Part shown: one piece after another, positions 1 to 8,929 of the stretch
How positions within the stretch are numbered: position 1 is the first letter of the stretch
Layout of the letters: the number at the start of each line of letters is the position of its first letter
From: UBA2336 sp965227265
Lineage (GTDB): Bacteria > Bacteroidota > Bacteroidia > Cytophagales > Cyclobacteriaceae
Length of the DNA stretch: 64,000 nucleotides
Reading direction: 5' to 3'
NCBI GenBank assembly: GCA_965227265.1
Contig: OZ245738.1
Coordinates: forward strand, 2,294,001-2,358,000
The notes under the pieces: generated by a model
Databases searched by the model: none
What the model was told of the DNA's origin: nothing
Seen by the model: only the letters and a program-made list of their open reading frames with translations
Translations under genes and position numbers: made by a program

Positions 1-2169
1 GGTGTAAGCTCACCTCCGATGGGCCCGGCCATGCAACGTTGGTTCCCGGAAATTGAAAGCTATGTTCGCTACACCGATTGGAGCGGCCTCATTAAACACG
101 GTGAGAATAAAGAATATGTGCAGGGTTGCATTCTCGCAGACTCCACTTTCTTTGATGTGTTCTCTTTTCCACTGGTAAAAGGTGATCCCGCTACCGTGCT
201 CGATAAACCGTATACCATGGTACTCACCGAGTCCTCTGCTAAAAAATATTTTAGTGACAAGGAAGCTGTAGGTCAAACCCTGATGATTGACACTGATCTG
301 TTCACCATTACCGGCATTGCAAAAGATCCACCGCACAATTCACATTTTGATTTCAACATGGTGATCTCGTTCAGCTCGTGGAGCCGCAACAACAAGGGTG
401 CAAATACTCAAGCCTGGTTCTGGAACGGGTTCAATACCTATCTTTTATTGCGTGAAGACGCAAACATTGAAAACGTCCGCGCCCGCATGGGCGACTTCAT
501 TACCAAGAATATTGAAAAAGGCGGAATGTATTACGAAGATTTGCCACTACAGGCATTGCCTTCCATCTATATGCAGCAGGAGCCGCGCAGCTGGGAGAAT
601 GGCAAGCGCGGAAGCTTAAGCAATGTGTATGCGTTGTCCATCATTGCAGCTTTTATTTTATTGATTGCCGGTTTCAACTATGTAAACCTCGCCACAGCAC
701 GCGCATCGCGCAGGCTAAAAGAAGTAGGCTTGCGAAAAGTTTTAGGCGCAAACCGCAGGGCATTGATAGGCCAGTTCCTGGGCGAGTCGATGCTCGTGAG
801 TGCTATTGCTACCGTGTTTGGGTTTGTTGTTGCTACCGCGGTATTGCCATGGTTCAACACATTGGTAGAAGCGCAGCTTAGTTTGGAGATGTTTCCGTCA
901 CCACTCTATATCTATGGAAGTCTGGTAGGATTAGCAGTTGCACTTGGCTTGTTATCAGGTTTGTATCCATCACTGGTGATCTCAGGTTTTCATCCGTTAC
1001 AGATGTTCAAGCTTGCACCGAATGCATTGTTTGGTCATGCTAATTTACGCAAGCTGTTGGTTGCCGTACAATTTGTGATCTCGATCACGCTTGTCGCGGG
1101 AACAATGCTGGTGTTTGATCAGCTTGAATTAATGCAGAACCGGAACTTGGGTTTCAATCGCGAGACAACATTGATTCTTTCCGTCAATAATTCTCAGCAG
1201 GTGCGTGAACATTTGGAAGTGGTGAAAGAACAGTTCAATGCGGTTCCGGGTGTACTCTCGGTTACCGGTTCGCATACTGTGCCTGGTGAATCGACTACCA
1301 ACCTCTTCACCTCCATCGAATTGAAAGATGGCAAGATGTCGCAAACCAACATCAACACAAATTTTATTGATCCGGATTTCTTTTCCGCTTATGATATCCC
1401 GGTGATTGCCGGACGTAATTTTATAAAAGGCTCCCGTGCTGATGACACCACCGCTTTCATGATCAATGAAACAGCAGCACGCGACTTAGGCATTTCGCCT
1501 GAAGAAGCAATCGGCCAGCACATCGACCAGAACGGAAAAAAAGGTGAAGTAATTGGCGTAGTGAAAGACTTCAACTACCGTTCGCTGCACCACAACATTG
1601 AGCCGTTGATCTTTAACGCATCTCCATGGGGTTACAACAAACTGTCTATTAAAATTAAAACCGATAACATGCCCGCTACGATTGCCGCCATCGGTGACGT
1701 ATGGGGTAAAGTATCGGAGAACTTGCCGTATGATTATTGGTTCCTGGATGAATCCTATACAAAATTATATCAAGCCGATGCACAGCTCGGAAAAGTTGCC
1801 GGCATCTTCAGTGGCCTTGCCATCTTCGTAGGTTGCTTAGGTTTACTCGGCCTTACTTCCTTTGCTGTTGAAAGACGTGTGAAGGAGATTGGCATCCGCA
1901 AAGTATTGGGCGCAGGCGTTGCAGATGTGATCCTGATAATCTCCAAAGAGTTTATCATTCTCATTGCAATCTCCTTTGTGATTGCCATACCCCTCACCTA
2001 CTATGTAATCAACCGCTGGCTCACGAGCTTCATTGATAAAATCACAATTGGACCGGCAACGTTTATCATAGCAGGTTTAGCCGTGCTTACTGTCGCCTGG
2101 CTTACCATGAGCTTCTTGTCCTATCGCTCGGCTACTTCCAATCCTACGAAGGCATTGAGGAGCGAGTAG
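1..2169 (+). CDS. FtsX/MacB-type ABC transporter permease, 5'-truncated by window edge
   Basis: Inner-membrane permease of the Bacteroidota FtsX-like family with a MacB-type periplasmic domain. The reading frame is open to base 1 (in-frame codons precede the first visible ATG at 19), so the start lies upstream. Alignment by eye with the 799-residue paralogue at 26285-28684 suggests about 75-80 N-terminal residues, including TM1, are missing. Visible order: periplasmic domain (ending near residue 195), three TM segments of the first FtsX domain (about 200-330), a short TM near 350, a second periplasmic domain (about 380-590), and three C-terminal TM segments. The signature EIGIRKVLGAGVADVI lies near residue 635 and VGLRKVLGANRRALI near 238. 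No ATPase gene is visible beside it. Substrate unknown; family members usually export lipids, peptides or drugs, or sense envelope stress with a separate ATPase. Confidence 0.9.
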   Translation, partial: GVSSPPMGPAMQRWFPEIESYVRYTDWSGLIKHGENKEYVQGCILADSTFFDVFSFPLVKGDPATVLDKPYTMVLTESSAKKYFSDKEAVGQTLMIDTDLFTITGIAKDPPHNSHFDFNMVISFSSWSRNNKGANTQAWFWNGFNTYLLLREDANIENVRARMGDFITKNIEKGGMYYEDLPLQALPSIYMQQEPRSWENGKRGSLSNVYALSIIAAFILLIAGFNYVNLATARASRRLKEVGLRKVLGANRRALIGQFLGESMLVSAIATVFGFVVATAVLPWFNTLVEAQLSLEMFPSPLYIYGSLVGLAVALGLLSGLYPSLVISGFHPLQMFKLAPNALFGHANLRKLLVAVQFVISITLVAGTMLVFDQLELMQNRNLGFNRETTLILSVNNSQQVREHLEVVKEQFNAVPGVLSVTGSHTVPGESTTNLFTSIELKDGKMSQTNINTNFIDPDFFSAYDIPVIAGRNFIKGSRADDTTAFMINETAARDLGISPEEAIGQHIDQNGKKGEVIGVVKDFNYRSLHHNIEPLIFNASPWGYNKLSIKIKTDNMPATIAAIGDVWGKVSENLPYDYWFLDESYTKLYQADAQLGKVAGIFSGLAIFVGCLGLLGLTSFAVERRVKEIGIRKVLGAGVADVILIISKEFIILIAISFVIAIPLTYYVINRWLTSFIDKITIGPATFIIAGLAVLTVAWLTMSFLSYRSATSNPTKALRSE

Positions 2170-2536
2170 TGCTGAGCCATGAGCTACGTTTTAGGTTAAT
2201 AGCCATAAGCTGGTCATAATGTTATTAGTATGAGCGTGGGTGCTGGCAGAAAAGCGAGGGCGTGTCAGCTTGTGCGCAGGAGCATTTTCTGCCTTGATCT
2301 TTTTTGTATCAAGACAAAAAAGAACAAGTTCAACAATGAAATGCGCCCGTTGCAAGTATCTTAAAAATCAAGGTGTACGCCACGCCTTAGTTACCTGTTA
2401 TCAGATCTTGCATCTCATAGTACCGGGATTTCTCGGTCATTCGCTCGCAGCAAGGCTCGCTCACAATGACGAGTCATTCAGCTCGCTTTTCAATATTCCC
2501 ACAAGGTTGTACCTTGTTCTTCTCTAACCTCAACCC
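2170..2536. other. intergenic stretch with hairpin and repeat-like sequence
   Basis: No convincing gene in 367 bp. It holds a perfect hairpin at 2298-2323 (10-bp stem, loop ATCAAG; A/T-rich arms). It also has a GC-richer stretch at 2425-2480 resembling intergenic inverted-repeat sequence, with repeated GCTCGC units and a perfect 14-bp palindrome AATGACGAGTCATT at 2465-2478. A 95-codon open frame runs through it, but its translation reads through these repeats and has no protein-like character. Confidence 0.6.
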
Positions 2537-3274
2537 ATGATTAGAATTTTCCGTAACCTGAAGTCCGACCTTGTAAAGGAGGGCAAACTTGGTAAATATT
2601 TAGTATATGCATTCGGGGAAATTGTGCTGGTGGTGATCGGGATTATCATTGCCGTGCAGATCAACAACATGATTGATAATGACAAGCGGAAAGAGCTTCA
2701 AGTCGATATACTGAAAGAGATTCAGAAAAATCTTGAAGGTGATCTGATAGAAATAAGCGAAGAGGTGGACAATTACGAACTCATGTACGAGTACGATTCT
2801 TTCCTGCTTGCGGCTACACGACAACGCCTACCCTTCACGGATTCAATTGCATCATTCGCATATACGCTGGAGGATAATGCACACCTCAATCCCACGCTTA
2901 GCGGGTATCATCTGTTGCAAAGCAAAGGGATCGAGCTGATCACAAACGATTCGCTGCGTATTGAACTTACGGATTTATACGAACGCTGGTACACCTATTA
3001 TGCAAAATATGAAAGCGAGCGCATTCAGGTTGTACAGACTATCATTAAGCCCTACATGATTAAGAATTTTTACTTGGAAGAGAATCGTGAATTTTGGACA
3101 AATCAAAAAAGAATCCCGTTTAATTATGATGTACTGGTTAAAGATCCGGAGTGGATCTCAATTATTCAAACCAATCAAACGCTTGCGCGGGGAATGACAA
3201 GAAAAGCCAGACAACTCAAGCAAAAAATTCAAGGCGCACAAAATGGAATTAGTGGGTATTTGAAAAAGCAATAA
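2537..3274 (+). CDS. DUF6090 family membrane-anchored protein
   Basis: A 245-residue protein of the DUF6090 type, recognised from the N-terminal pattern: a short basic segment with GKLGKYLVYAFGEIVLVVIG, then a single TM helix (about residues 25-43) ending in AVQINN. The remainder is a largely helical, probably periplasmic domain rich in charged residues with coiled-coil potential around residues 50-75 and 205-235. Members of this family are frequent in Bacteroidota and often occur as paralogues near FtsX-type permeases; no biochemical role is known to me. It sits 367 bp after the permease gene on the same strand, so co-transcription is not implied. Start chosen at the ATG giving the canonical MIRIFRNLKS opening. 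Confidence 0.8.
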   Translation: MIRIFRNLKSDLVKEGKLGKYLVYAFGEIVLVVIGIIIAVQINNMIDNDKRKELQVDILKEIQKNLEGDLIEISEEVDNYELMYEYDSFLLAATRQRLPFTDSIASFAYTLEDNAHLNPTLSGYHLLQSKGIELITNDSLRIELTDLYERWYTYYAKYESERIQVVQTIIKPYMIKNFYLEENREFWTNQKRIPFNYDVLVKDPEWISIIQTNQTLARGMTRKARQLKQKIQGAQNGISGYLKKQ

Positions 3275-3290
3275 AGCAAGTCACACTTCA

Positions 3291-4526
3291 TTACTCCTTA
3301 TCAATCCGATACAATTTCCCCTGATCGGTAACAGCATATAACGCTCCGTCTTTCCCCTGTGTGATGTCGCGGAAACGTTGGCTTGGGTTTTCATCGGCTA
3401 ATAATCTTTCCTCCCCAACAACTTTGTTATCCTGAATCACCAGTCGTACGATATGTTCTTCTTTGAGTGAAGTCATAAAGAGGTTGTTCTCCCACTCCGG
3501 TACACGATCGCCTTTATAAAACGTCATGCCACCGGGTGCAACTACAGGATCCCAATAATATACCGGTTGTTCCATGCCATCTTGTTGTTGAATGCCAGCA
3601 CCAACTTTTTGTCCGCTGTATTCTTCGCCATAGGTAATCGTTGGCCAGCCATAATTTTTTCCTGGCTCCAGGCGATTGATCTCATCTCCGCCTTGGGGAC
3701 CATGCTCGCCTTCCCAGATGTCACCGGTTTCAGGATGAATTGCCAAGCCTTGCGGATTACGATGACCAATGGTGTACAATTCTGGCAACGCTCCGGCTCC
3801 ACTGAAGGTTGGATTACCCGATGCAGGATCGCCATCTTTCGTAATGCGAATTACTTTACCCAAACCGCTGCCAACCGATTGGGCAAATGGGCGCGTGTCC
3901 ATGGAAGAACGTTCGCCTGTGCTTACAATTAAGTTATCGGTGTCGTCAAATAAAATTCTTCCACCGTAATGCAGGCCGCTATTGAAAGGATTTGTGGATT
4001 GGTAAATTACATCCGCATTTTCAATGGTTGTTTCATCGGCTGATAATTTCCCTTTGGCTACCGAAGTTATATCGCCACCTGAAACGGATTCAGCAAACAC
4101 CCAATACACCATTCGGTTTGTTTCAAAATCAGGATCGAGACATAATCCCAACAAACCACCTTGTGATGTTACGTTAACTGTTGGGATGCCGCCAATCGGA
4201 GCACTCACTACACCTGCTAATGTAACGATGCGCATCTTCCCGCCTTTTTGTGTTACCAGTAGCCGACCATCTGGTAAGCTTACAATTCCCCACGGATTAG
4301 AAAGTGACGTGGTAATAATTTCTTTTTTCCAGGCACTGGTTGTTGCTACACTGCCAATGCGGGTTTGGCCTTCAAAGGCGGGGGGATAATTGGTGTTAGG
4401 ATCTCTTGTTTCAACAGGGTCTCCTACTACAATGGGTGGATTGTTGTTATCATCCTTTTCGGTTTTGTCATCACACCCCGCGAACACTAAACCCATTATC
4501 AGAATAAAAATATATTTCGAATTCAT
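3291..4526 (-). CDS. PQQ-dependent sugar dehydrogenase family lipoprotein
   Basis: A 411-residue soluble-aldose-dehydrogenase-type (glucose/sorbosone dehydrogenase, GSDH) beta-propeller protein, predicted to be an outer-membrane or periplasmic lipoprotein. The N-terminus ends in a lipobox with Cys18 (VFAGC) followed by an acidic linker. Family motifs seen: WGIVSLPDGRLLVTQKGG (about 80-97), LHYGGRILFDDTDNLIVSTG in the middle, and GHRNPQGLAIHPETGDIWEGEHGPQGGDEIN near 255-285, the region carrying the catalytic His and PQQ-binding residues in this family. YGWP and a PGGMTFYKGD segment follow. It would oxidise aldose sugars in the periplasm using PQQ; the cofactor is often scavenged, and no PQQ synthesis genes are present here. 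Single gene, convergent with the DUF6090 gene. Confidence 0.85.
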   Translation of the reverse strand: MNSKYIFILIMGLVFAGCDDKTEKDDNNNPPIVVGDPVETRDPNTNYPPAFEGQTRIGSVATTSAWKKEIITTSLSNPWGIVSLPDGRLLVTQKGGKMRIVTLAGVVSAPIGGIPTVNVTSQGGLLGLCLDPDFETNRMVYWVFAESVSGGDITSVAKGKLSADETTIENADVIYQSTNPFNSGLHYGGRILFDDTDNLIVSTGERSSMDTRPFAQSVGSGLGKVIRITKDGDPASGNPTFSGAGALPELYTIGHRNPQGLAIHPETGDIWEGEHGPQGGDEINRLEPGKNYGWPTITYGEEYSGQKVGAGIQQQDGMEQPVYYWDPVVAPGGMTFYKGDRVPEWENNLFMTSLKEEHIVRLVIQDNKVVGEERLLADENPSQRFRDITQGKDGALYAVTDQGKLYRIDKE

Positions 4527-4658
4527 AGTATAAATATCATTACGTAAGTACTGTTGATTGCGTACGGCAATTTCGCTTTTTGTTTGATACCGTTAACACA
4601 ACTGCTTCTATTTTCGTTGAACTACGGAATTTTACTTCGGGTTTTCTCCCCCATGGGA

Positions 4659-5153
4659 TTACCGGCTAAGCCTCCAATATTCGATAAAGTCAGCAGTAAA
4701 ATCAGTGCATTCCGAACAATATAGAACAGACTTTTTATCCACTACGAGATTTATTTGCTTATCGATCTTGAATTGATGCAATTCCTTCACCACAATGACG
4801 CGAAGGGTGGAATCTATTTTTCCCTGCAGTGCTTCCAATATGCGATTATCATTCTTGCCGCGCTCAATCAACAAATTTTCTAATTTCTTTAATTCAGCTT
4901 CCGCATTTGTCTTAACAATAGCAGTGTCAACATCTTTCACCGGACCACAAATCCAGGTTCCGGTACTATAGAAGTTAATGAGGCTATCATAAGCATATCG
5001 GAATTCAGCGATCTTTGCGTCAATCTTGACCTTTTCGACTTGATATTGAGGTAAAGTTTCGATTGCTTTTTGATAGTCTATAAATCCCTTTTGCTGGCCG
5101 AACATTGTTAATACTACCAACAGCAACAGAATAAAAGTCATCCCATATTTCAT
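4659..5153 (-). CDS. OmpH/Skp-like periplasmic protein (divergent)
   Basis: 164 residues with a cleavable signal peptide (about 1-20). The mature start GFIDYQKAIETLPQYQ resembles the OmpH/Skp opening in which a conserved hydrophobic-D segment leads into 'LPxYQ'. A helical middle part follows, rich in K/E with coiled-coil character (about 35-120). It ends with LVVDKKSVLYCSE plus TDFTADFIEYW, matching the family's C-terminal 'vvdk..vlY....DiT..v' pattern. Family role: a periplasmic chaperone for outer-membrane proteins. The identification is by pattern only; the gene is shorter and more Cys-containing (Cys67, Cys147, Cys150) than typical Skp. It lies 16 bp downstream of the lipoprotein gene at 5170-5937, probably in one transcript. 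Confidence 0.6.
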   Translation of the reverse strand: MKYGMTFILLLLVVLTMFGQQKGFIDYQKAIETLPQYQVEKVKIDAKIAEFRYAYDSLINFYSTGTWICGPVKDVDTAIVKTNAEAELKKLENLLIERGKNDNRILEALQGKIDSTLRVIVVKELHQFKIDKQINLVVDKKSVLYCSECTDFTADFIEYWRLSR

Positions 5154-5169
5154 AACGGTAGTTCAGCAC

Positions 5170-5937
5170 TCAATAGTATTCAAACTTATAATAATAGGTA
5201 TAGGAAAGCTCAGCGCTGCCTGCTGAGTTTACGTGATAACATAACAAGTCCAGCTTTTGCGGATAACCGTTGAATCCATATTTATAATCAAAAACATAGT
5301 AAGACTCAATCTCACCGGAATTATCATACAGGTCAAGGTGCTTAATATTATTGGAACCCGGATTAAGTCTGAAGATGTCGGAGGCGAGCGATTGGTTTTC
5401 CGTTCGGAAAAGGGCATAGTAATACCGCAACGCTACCGGGAAAGAATTATAAATATATTTTTTATCATCATAGGAGTATGAACCTCGCGCCATAAAAAAA
5501 AACACCTCGTCTGAATGAAGTATAGATTCAAGATTGTGATGATTATCGTAGTTTAACACAAACTTGTTGCCAGCAGATAGTATATGCCCATCTTCTGCTT
5601 CTACATTTAATCCTAACGTTTGGCTACCCATGCCGGTGAGCTCTCCCTGTAAATCATAATAGAAATCGACTACGATACTTCGTTCCGTAAACTTTACTAA
5701 CCTATTTTCTTCGTACGTGAATTCCCGGGTAAACTCCGTTGTGTTATCGATTTTCACACGTTCTTTAACTAATTTACCCTTTACGTCATATTCATATGAT
5801 TCCTTTCTTCGCAGCTCATGCTCCTCGTTGTAGGTGTAAACCGTTTTTATTTTTCCAGCTTGCTCATCATCACTACAGCCAATAATCACCAGGCAACTCA
5901 CAAGAAAAAGAATTAGACCCTTAAGCTTAGATTTCAT
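5170..5937 (-). CDS. hypothetical lipoprotein with YD-repeat-like beta structure
   Basis: 255 residues. The N-terminal signal ends in a lipobox with Cys21 (VIIGC), followed by SDDEQAG. The rest is rich in Tyr, Asp and aromatic residues with recurring short strands such as YTYNEEHELRRKE, FTYEENRLVKFTE and FYYDLQGELTG, the spacing seen in DUF4595/YD-repeat-like secreted proteins of Bacteroidota. I do not recognise a function. It is probably surface- or periplasm-exposed. A perfect TAnnTTTG box (TATCTTTG) lies about 30 bp upstream of the ATG, and the gene is followed after 16 bp by the OmpH-like gene. Confidence 0.7.
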   Translation of the reverse strand: MKSKLKGLILFLVSCLVIIGCSDDEQAGKIKTVYTYNEEHELRRKESYEYDVKGKLVKERVKIDNTTEFTREFTYEENRLVKFTERSIVVDFYYDLQGELTGMGSQTLGLNVEAEDGHILSAGNKFVLNYDNHHNLESILHSDEVFFFMARGSYSYDDKKYIYNSFPVALRYYYALFRTENQSLASDIFRLNPGSNNIKHLDLYDNSGEIESYYVFDYKYGFNGYPQKLDLLCYHVNSAGSAELSYTYYYKFEYY

Positions 5938-5966
5938 ATTGGTTTACAATTCCTTGTTTACGCATT

Positions 5967-5974
5967 CAAAGATA
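5967..5974 (-). promoter_or_regulatory. Bacteroidota -7 promoter box (TATCTTTG)
   Basis: On the minus strand this reads TATCTTTG, an exact match to the Bacteroidota TAnnTTTG element, 30-37 bp upstream of the lipoprotein ATG at 5937. The expected transcription start would be near 5960. No good TTG -33 partner is visible. Confidence 0.45.
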
Positions 5975-6080
5975 CAGATTGTCCTTAAATAGTTTGATTT
6001 CTTAAAAATATCATCCTGATAACGTGGATAAAAATTCAAGAATTAAGTCAGGCCAAATCTTCTTTGTATCTTGATGGCCT

Positions 6081-6512
6081 ATGAATCAACGCGCGAAAGT
6101 TATTACTGGAATCATTGCCGGATTTGCCGTTGTTTTTTTGATTATATGGCTATCGCCACTCGGCCGATTCATTCTTACCGGAGGGCTGCGGCTGGAGGAG
6201 CGGCCATTTGATTCTCAACGATGGAAAGCTGTAAATCGGCAAGAGCCAGACAGTTTAAGGATCCGTTGGTTGATGCTCGAGGACCTGATGGAAAATCGTT
6301 TGAAAACCGGTACCGATAGCAGTGTAGTGATAGAAATGCTGGGAGAGCCGGAGCGTGATTTTGGTTTTTCGTATGCCTTGGGAAGACTTACGGAAGGTAT
6401 GGATCCGCTTTACCTGATCGTGAAATATGATAGTAGCGGAAAAGCGGAGAAGCTGAATGTTGAGAGCGAAGAGAAATTGAGTAACTCAGGTATAAAAATA
6501 AAAGTAAACTAA
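6081..6512 (+). CDS. hypothetical membrane-anchored protein with SmpA/BamE-like C-terminal region
   Basis: 143 residues. A single TM helix or uncleaved signal (about residues 7-30) is followed by a soluble domain. The segment RWLMLEDLMENRLKTGTD then SSVVIEMLGEPERDFG resembles the small BamE/SmpA-like fold found in many lipoproteins, where a conserved 'v...lGeP' turn follows a helix; this is a weak pattern match. A 6-bp inverted repeat (AGGCCA/TGGCCT, 6050-6055 and 6075-6080) abuts the ATG. The DUF1059 gene follows after one base, so the two are almost certainly co-transcribed. Function unknown. Confidence 0.65.
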   Translation: MNQRAKVITGIIAGFAVVFLIIWLSPLGRFILTGGLRLEERPFDSQRWKAVNRQEPDSLRIRWLMLEDLMENRLKTGTDSSVVIEMLGEPERDFGFSYALGRLTEGMDPLYLIVKYDSSGKAEKLNVESEEKLSNSGIKIKVN

Positions 6513-6513
6513 T

Positions 6514-6750
6514 ATGAAGACGATGAGTTGCAAACAACTGGATGGGGCCTGCGATCAGCATTTCAGCGCAAACACGTTCGATGAGCTCGCGATGATGATG
6601 AGCAAGCACGCACGGGAAATGGTTCAGCAGGGAGATGCAGCCCATATCGAAGCCATGAATGAAATGCGAAAGAACATGAGTTCTCCGGATGCTATGCAAG
6701 TATGGATGGCAACCAAACGAAAAACATTTGATGGTTTACCGGAAGATTAA
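6514..6750 (+). CDS. DUF1059 family small protein
   Basis: 78 residues matching the DUF1059 pattern: MKTMSCKQLDGACDQHFSAN at the N-terminus (conserved Cys6 and Cys13, presumed metal or redox residues), then SKHAREMVQQGDAAHIEAM in the helical middle. Family members are about 50-80 residues and are found across bacteria and archaea; the function is not established. The start at 6514 lies one base behind the stop of the preceding gene, typical of translational coupling. A second in-frame ATG is four codons later. Confidence 0.85.
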   Translation: MKTMSCKQLDGACDQHFSANTFDELAMMMSKHAREMVQQGDAAHIEAMNEMRKNMSSPDAMQVWMATKRKTFDGLPED

Positions 6751-6801
6751 ATTTTGCTTAATACTGTTTAGGGCTTAACACTGTTTCAAGACTTCAGCAT
6801 T

Positions 6802-7872
6802 CTATTTCTTCAAATACGTATCAAGCCAGGAATAAACTTGTTCCTTAACACCTGCAGGAAATGCATGAGCACCTCCGCCTTCTTCAAAAGTTATAACCTC
6901 TACACGTACAGGACTACTTGACTTTTTATAATGCATATTTGCTTCTGTTTGCATTCGTAGTGTTTCGTCTACGTGTCGTTTACTGTCTTCAAGTTGTTTT
7001 GCACTTCCGTTACCCCATTCATATAGTCCTCGCGTCATAAGAAATGGTCGCGGAGCAATGAATCCGAGATAGTCAGAAGTCTTCCCAACTGTTGCGAGGC
7101 CAGGCACAACAGTCATCGTATGCCGTTTTCGAATAGCATCTTCATCAAACCAATCCGTTAGCTCAAATACTCCACAGGAAGAAGCGCCTGCACGAATACG
7201 CATGTCAGCAAACATGAAATAAGCCAATACGTATCCTCCGGCCGAATGTCCGATGGCTCCGATTCTTTTTTGATCAACAGCCGGTACACTGCACAGTACA
7301 TCGGTGGTTATCACAAGATCATATACTTCTTTGCCTACAAAGTTTCTTCCTTCCAGTAAAAGTTGTCCAAGGCGATGCTCTTCAGCAAGATCAGCGATAT
7401 TAAATACGTCCGCCAATGTATCTGGATTAGGAATTCTTCTTCGCAAGCCATGCAGAAAACGTTCCGGGCAAATTACAATGTAGCCCCGGTTATAGAGTTC
7501 AAGTCCGTAATGTTGATCAGCATCTCCTCCTATGCCAGCGGTTTCCATATTTCCCAGATAATTATGAGAACCATCCTGATGAATAGCAACAATGGCCGGA
7601 AGCTTTTTATGCTTCGCTTCATCGGGTATAAAAAGATATGCCGTTATAAAATCCGGAGGCGTGTGAAACATAGTACTTGCAGGTTCAGCGAGGTAGCGGA
7701 TTTTATATCTGTTGCCATTACCAATACGCACTTTTTCGAGGGTATCAATGTGCAACGATGGCTTAGGAGGCATTAGCCCAAGTATTTTCTTAAGTTCAGT
7801 CTTCTTCTGAGCTAAGCAATTTATAGGCAGCAGTGAAGCTGATATAAGCAGAAAAAAAATTCTAATAAGCAT
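6802..7872 (-). CDS. alpha/beta hydrolase (acetyl-xylan-esterase/dienelactone-hydrolase-like), secreted
   Basis: 356 residues with a signal peptide (about 1-21, ending LPINCLAQ). The alpha/beta-hydrolase fold is shown by the nucleophile elbow GHSAGG with Ser210, a preceding IVAIHQDG oxyanion-region segment (about 94-101), the strand APRPFLMTRG after the cap (about 275-285), and a C-terminal histidine in GGGAHAFP (about 337-344) as the likely catalytic His. The APRPFL motif and overall length match the esterases/peptidases often annotated as acetyl xylan esterase or prolyl-oligopeptidase-like. Substrate cannot be told; an extracytoplasmic carbohydrate or peptide ester is plausible. Stand-alone gene, convergent with the DUF1059 pair. 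Confidence 0.75.
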   Translation of the reverse strand: MLIRIFFLLISASLLPINCLAQKKTELKKILGLMPPKPSLHIDTLEKVRIGNGNRYKIRYLAEPASTMFHTPPDFITAYLFIPDEAKHKKLPAIVAIHQDGSHNYLGNMETAGIGGDADQHYGLELYNRGYIVICPERFLHGLRRRIPNPDTLADVFNIADLAEEHRLGQLLLEGRNFVGKEVYDLVITTDVLCSVPAVDQKRIGAIGHSAGGYVLAYFMFADMRIRAGASSCGVFELTDWFDEDAIRKRHTMTVVPGLATVGKTSDYLGFIAPRPFLMTRGLYEWGNGSAKQLEDSKRHVDETLRMQTEANMHYKKSSSPVRVEVITFEEGGGAHAFPAGVKEQVYSWLDTYLKK

Positions 7873-7951
7873 AATTAATGTTTAAGCAATCTACAGACAA
7901 GTGGGAATGAAAGAAGTTGCTTGCAAAACGTTTTTTTATCTGGCGAGAATA

Positions 7952-8410
7952 TTAGTTTCCAATCGGGGCCTTCCCCCAACCATTCAGCGTTCCACTTAAA
8001 GGAGTGCTGGATAATTGTTTTCCGGTGCGGAAAACCGTGATTGAATTTTCTGTTGAGCTTATCCGGAGGCTGTCGCCTTTTTCTATCTCATTTGCGTTAT
8101 ATAAAATAAACGTGATTGAATCACCTCGTTGCTTTGAGATGAATTGAAGCTTTTCATATTTTTTTAATGAATTTCTTAAACTGTCTTCGCGATAGGTAAG
8201 CGGATAGCCTGCTGTAATACTGCCATGCAAACGACCTGTAGTTCTATTGAATATATGTACACTGTCAATCGTTACAGAGAACTCATATTTCAAATTTCGG
8301 GCGAACCATTCACGCTCCTTTTCATGTGTATTGCGTTCAGTAAAGAAAAAGCGAACTACCAACAGCAAAAAAACCAACGCAACGCCCGCCATGATGAGGT
8401 ATGTTTTCAT
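7952..8410 (-). CDS. hypothetical membrane-anchored protein
   Basis: 152 residues. One N-terminal TM helix (about residues 4-22), then a short charged linker (THEKEREW) and a soluble beta-rich domain. No recognised family motif. Repeated SITF/DSLR-type strands suggest a small periplasmic or extracellular domain. It lies between the esterase and the VOC gene on the same strand with 79 and 86 bp gaps, so operon membership is uncertain. Confidence 0.6.
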   Translation of the reverse strand: MKTYLIMAGVALVFLLLVVRFFFTERNTHEKEREWFARNLKYEFSVTIDSVHIFNRTTGRLHGSITAGYPLTYREDSLRNSLKKYEKLQFISKQRGDSITFILYNANEIEKGDSLRISSTENSITVFRTGKQLSSTPLSGTLNGWGKAPIGN

Positions 8411-8496
8411 ACAAGGAGATTTTGAAAATGATTAACCATTGGCTGAAACTAATCAGTCCTATAATCAAGTGCAAGACTTCATGGCCAACAGTTTTG

Positions 8497-8847
8497 TTAC
8501 ACGATAGCTTGTCCGAATGTTAGCAATGTTCCGTTGGGATCAAGGATTGAAAACTCCTTCTGTTTCCAAAGCTTCTCTTCCAACTTTCCATTCGGATGGA
8601 TAGCAATATTTTTTTTCTGAAAAGCTGTGTACATGGTTTCAACATCTGTTACCCGGAAATAGATCATGAAATCGGATTTAGCAGGTTGCAATGTGGCGAA
8701 TGAAAAGAAATGTAATTCTGTACCCTCATTGCTCATAATTACATAATCTCCATAATCAGCATTCAGCTTGAACTCCAGCTGCGTGTAAAAATCAATTGTC
8801 TTTTGCTTCTCGATAAAAGGCAATTTGGGAATAACAGAGTTGATCAT
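8497..8847 (-). CDS. VOC family (glyoxalase/bleomycin-resistance-like) protein
   Basis: 116 residues, the usual size of a single-unit VOC protein. Visible features: the opening PKLPFIEKQKTIDFYTQLEF (first beta-alpha-beta unit), ELHFFSF strand in the middle, and a C-terminal ILDPNGTLLTFGQ, the classic 'D.dGn.i.fgq' end of bleomycin-resistance-type members. Such proteins dimerise and either bind hydrophobic drugs or carry a metal for glyoxalase/dioxygenase chemistry. A His at LHFFSF and a Glu at the C-terminal strand (canonical ligands) are only partly conserved, so a binding rather than catalytic role is possible. Confidence 0.8.
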   Translation of the reverse strand: MINSVIPKLPFIEKQKTIDFYTQLEFKLNADYGDYVIMSNEGTELHFFSFATLQPAKSDFMIYFRVTDVETMYTAFQKKNIAIHPNGKLEEKLWKQKEFSILDPNGTLLTFGQAIV

Positions 8848-8870
8848 AGCTTTCGTTTAAAACTTAAATC

Positions 8871-8905
8871 TATAAAAAATGCAGCTCCAAAAATTGAAGC
8901 TGCAT
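8871..8905 (-). terminator. rho-independent terminator behind the DUF1579 gene
   Basis: On the minus strand an 8-bp stem ATGCAGCT/AGCTGCAT (8898-8905 with 8879-8886) with an A/T-rich loop is followed directly by a T run. It lies 25 bp after the stop of the DUF1579 gene and 26 bp before the VOC start, separating the two transcripts. Confidence 0.75.
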
Positions 8906-8929
8906 CGTATTCTCAAAATCTTAAGGAAA

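Noticed and set aside
2240..2527. 95-codon frame between the permease and DUF6090 genes
   Set aside because: It reads through intergenic repeat sequence, has no protein-like composition or motif, and no clear ribosome-binding site.
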